Part shown: in pieces, positions 62,121-64,000 of the stretch
Position numbering within the stretch: the stretch's first letter is position 1
Layout: each line of letters begins with the position of its first letter
From: Coraliomargarita algicola
GTDB lineage: Bacteria; Verrucomicrobiota; Verrucomicrobiia; Opitutales; Coraliomargaritaceae
Direction: 5' to 3'
Assembly: GCF_033878955.1 (NCBI RefSeq)
Contig: NZ_CP138858.1
Span: forward strand, 372,001 to 436,000
DNA length: 64,000 nucleotides
Made by a program: the position numbers and the translations under genes
The notes under the pieces: generated by a model
The model's input: the letters and a program-made list of their open reading frames with translations, nothing else
Databases searched by the model: none
Told to the model about the DNA's origin: nothing

Positions 62121-64000
62121 GTGCTCCTCTCATACCGCAATCTTACCGTTTCCTTTGGTGGCCCCAAGCTACTTGATAACGCAGGCCTCACGATCGACAA
62201 GCGCGAGCGCATCTGCTTGCTCGGGCGCAATGGCGAGGGCAAATCGACCCTGCTGCGCATCCTCAATTCGGAAATCGAGCAAGATCAGGGCGAAATCGAA
62301 GCCATCCCGGGCCTTCGCATTGGAAAGCTAGACCAGGAAGTGCCGGCCGCACTGGAGGGCACCGTTTTTGAAATTGTGGCACAAGGCCTCGGCGAGGCGG
62401 CTCAAACTATTGCGAAATATCACCATTTGCTACACGAAATTGGGGAGCACCCAGACGATGAAAGCATCGGCGAGCAACTGGATGAAGTGCAACACCAATT
62501 GGACCAAACCGATGGTTGGGCCATCGAGCACAAGGTGGAGAACATCCTGCAACGCGTCGAACTCGACGGTGATCAGGAGTTTTCTTCGCTTTCAGGCGGC
62601 AACAAGCGTCGCGCCCTACTCGCACGTGCATTGATCAAGCAACCGCACATCCTATTACTGGATGAGCCGACCAATCACCTCGATATCCCCGGCATCCGCT
62701 GGCTGGAAGAATTCCTACGCAAGGCCGACATCGCCCTGCTATTCGTCTCACACGACCGTGCTTTTATTCAACGTGTGGCCAATAAAATCTTAGACCTCGA
62801 TCGCGGACAACTTACACGTTGGGAATGCGATTATAATACTTACCTGTCGCGCAAAGCGGAGCTTCTCGCTGGAGAGGCCAAACAACAAGCCGTCTTCGAC
62901 AAGAAACTAGCCGAAGAAGAAGTGTGGATTCGCAAAGGTATTCAAGCCCGCCGCACTCGTAATGAGGGCCGCGTTCGATCTCTTAAAAAAATGCGCGAAG
63001 AACGTGCCGAGCGTAGAAACATCCAAGGTAAAACCAAATTGGACCTGAGTGATGCTCAATTGTCAGGGCGCAAGGTGATCACCGTCGACGACATCAATTA
63101 CAAATGGGGGCAAACGCCGCTGATCGAAAATTTCTCGACCACAATCTGGCGGGGCGACAAAATCGGTATCGTCGGTCTCAACGGCTCAGGGAAAACGACT
63201 CTTCTCAACCTGTTGCTAAAGAAGCTGGAGCCCAATAGTGGCTCCATCACGCATGGCACAAAACTGGAAGTCGCATACTTCGACCAGCACCGCGATCAAC
63301 TCGATGATAAGCTAAGCGTTGCTGAAAACGTCCACCCGGCGGGGGAAATGGTCAATATCAACGGTAAACCACGGCACATCCTGTCGTATCTGCAGGACTT
63401 TCTATTTACCCCCCAGACGTCACGATCGCCTATCACCAAATTATCCGGTGGTGAACGTGCTCGTCTCTTACTGGCAAAACTCTTTATTCAGCCAGCCAAT
63501 GTGTTGGTGCTCGACGAGCCGACCAATGACCTCGACATCGAAACAGTCGAGTTATTGGAAGAGCGCCTGCTCGAATACAACGGCACCCTCCTGCTCGTCA
63601 GTCACGACCGTAGTTTCCTTGATAATGTGGTCACCAGTACCATTGCCCTGGAAGGCAACGGCTTGATCGAAGAATACGTCGGAGGTTGCGAGGAATGGCT
63701 CAAAAAGCAGGAAAGTAACAAAGCCTCCGCGAAAAAGCAGAAGCCCGCGACCACGACCGCGACGGTTAACGAAGCGCCTCCTGCAACAGCCGCGCCGATC
63801 CAAAGAAAACTGAGCAATAAAGAACGCGAAGCACTCAAAAAACTGCCTGGGAAAATTGAAAAGCTTGAAGCCGAGCACGCGGCCCTGGCCGAACTCATGG
63901 CCACGCCCGAATACTATCAAGATCCTGCGAGCCAACTCGCCGAAGATGCAAAGCGTCTCGAAAAGCTGGAGTCCGACATTTTGCAGGCCTACGAAGCGCT
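62121..64000 (+). CDS. uup: ABC-F ATPase, Uup-like (3' end beyond window)
   Basis: At least 626 residues with two ABC domains and no membrane segment. Domain 1: Walker A GRNGEGKST, signature LSGGNKRRALLARA, Walker B LLLDEPTNHLD. A linker helix pair follows (about 250-310, basic), then domain 2: GLNGSGKTT, LSGGERARLLLAKL, LVLDEPTNDLD. A C-terminal coiled coil (LKKLPGKIEKLEAEHAALAEL) reaches the window end. Uup proteins act on ribosomes and replication intermediates. A GTG start is used; the frame stays open to the last base. Confidence 0.93.
   Translation, partial: MLLSYRNLTVSFGGPKLLDNAGLTIDKRERICLLGRNGEGKSTLLRILNSEIEQDQGEIEAIPGLRIGKLDQEVPAALEGTVFEIVAQGLGEAAQTIAKYHHLLHEIGEHPDDESIGEQLDEVQHQLDQTDGWAIEHKVENILQRVELDGDQEFSSLSGGNKRRALLARALIKQPHILLLDEPTNHLDIPGIRWLEEFLRKADIALLFVSHDRAFIQRVANKILDLDRGQLTRWECDYNTYLSRKAELLAGEAKQQAVFDKKLAEEEVWIRKGIQARRTRNEGRVRSLKKMREERAERRNIQGKTKLDLSDAQLSGRKVITVDDINYKWGQTPLIENFSTTIWRGDKIGIVGLNGSGKTTLLNLLLKKLEPNSGSITHGTKLEVAYFDQHRDQLDDKLSVAENVHPAGEMVNINGKPRHILSYLQDFLFTPQTSRSPITKLSGGERARLLLAKLFIQPANVLVLDEPTNDLDIETVELLEERLLEYNGTLLLVSHDRSFLDNVVTSTIALEGNGLIEEYVGGCEEWLKKQESNKASAKKQKPATTTATVNEAPPATAAPIQRKLSNKEREALKKLPGKIEKLEAEHAALAELMATPEYYQDPASQLAEDAKRLEKLESDILQAYEA

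Overview
The window looks like a chromosomal stretch of a Verrucomicrobiota bacterium, most likely Opitutae/Puniceicoccales (Coraliomargarita-like). This is an inference from an archaeal/eukaryal-type prolyl-tRNA synthetase, a signal peptidase I with a very large insert, a secreted GH29 fucosidase, a two-module M16 peptidase, the mixed housekeeping gene order and many short intergenic repeats. No rRNA, tRNA, CRISPR array or replication origin was recognised.

Layout. 1-13.9 kb holds translation and biosynthesis genes: the gltX 5' end, proS, serS (frameshifted), moaA, a LysR regulator divergent from a NrtA/NasS-like nitrate-sensor-type protein, alaS, leuB, an orphan PAS histidine kinase and a P-II protein. 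Between alaS and leuB sits a small four-helix-bundle (S23/Avd-like) gene enclosed by 40-bp inverted repeats. 14-19.8 kb is an AT-richer accessory island with a decayed group II intron interrupted by an IS4-family element, an ApeA-like HEPN defence gene, a second group II intron 3' end and two unknown genes. 19.8-26.6 kb is one co-oriented operon: outer-membrane factor, membrane-fusion protein, MacB-type ATPase and permease (frameshifted), response regulator and sensor kinase. 26.8-32.4 kb has an alpha-L-fucosidase, an unknown protein and the M16 peptidase. 32.7-38 kb has pgsA-pgpA, then an overlapping DinB / NRDE / DedA-ATP-grasp cluster and an ArsR-methyltransferase fusion. 38-42.5 kb has lepB, the 5-oxoprolinase genes pxpB-pxpC-pxpA and a beta-helix protein. 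42.5-50.5 kb has hflX, an NRAMP-like transporter attached to an Mla lipid-transport operon, two tandem HAD phosphatases and a thioesterase. 50.5-64 kb has a decayed toxin-antitoxin pair, aroK, RumA and SpoU RNA methyltransferases, a secreted phosphodiesterase-fold protein, a Ste24-type protease, rsfS, nadD, exoD, ptsI, ispE (frameshifted), pyrF, ispD and an ABC-F ATPase running off the end.

How things fit together. moaA, the NasS-like protein and P-II suggest nitrate and nitrogen control. The efflux operon carries its own two-component system, and a hairpin masks the Shine-Dalgarno site of its first gene. ispD and ispE feed isoprenoid synthesis. The Mla operon maintains outer-membrane lipids.

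Most striking structures. (1) Intergenic arrays of degenerate 7-bp tandem repeats at several loci, made of different unit sequences but sharing the period, resembling cyanobacterial STRR repeats. One pair forms inverted repeats around the four-helix-bundle gene. (2) A HEPN defence gene bracketed by two same-strand group II intron 3' ends. (3) A DedA-ATP-grasp fusion. Three single-base frameshifts in conserved genes (serS, the macB permease, ispE) are most simply read as sequence errors.
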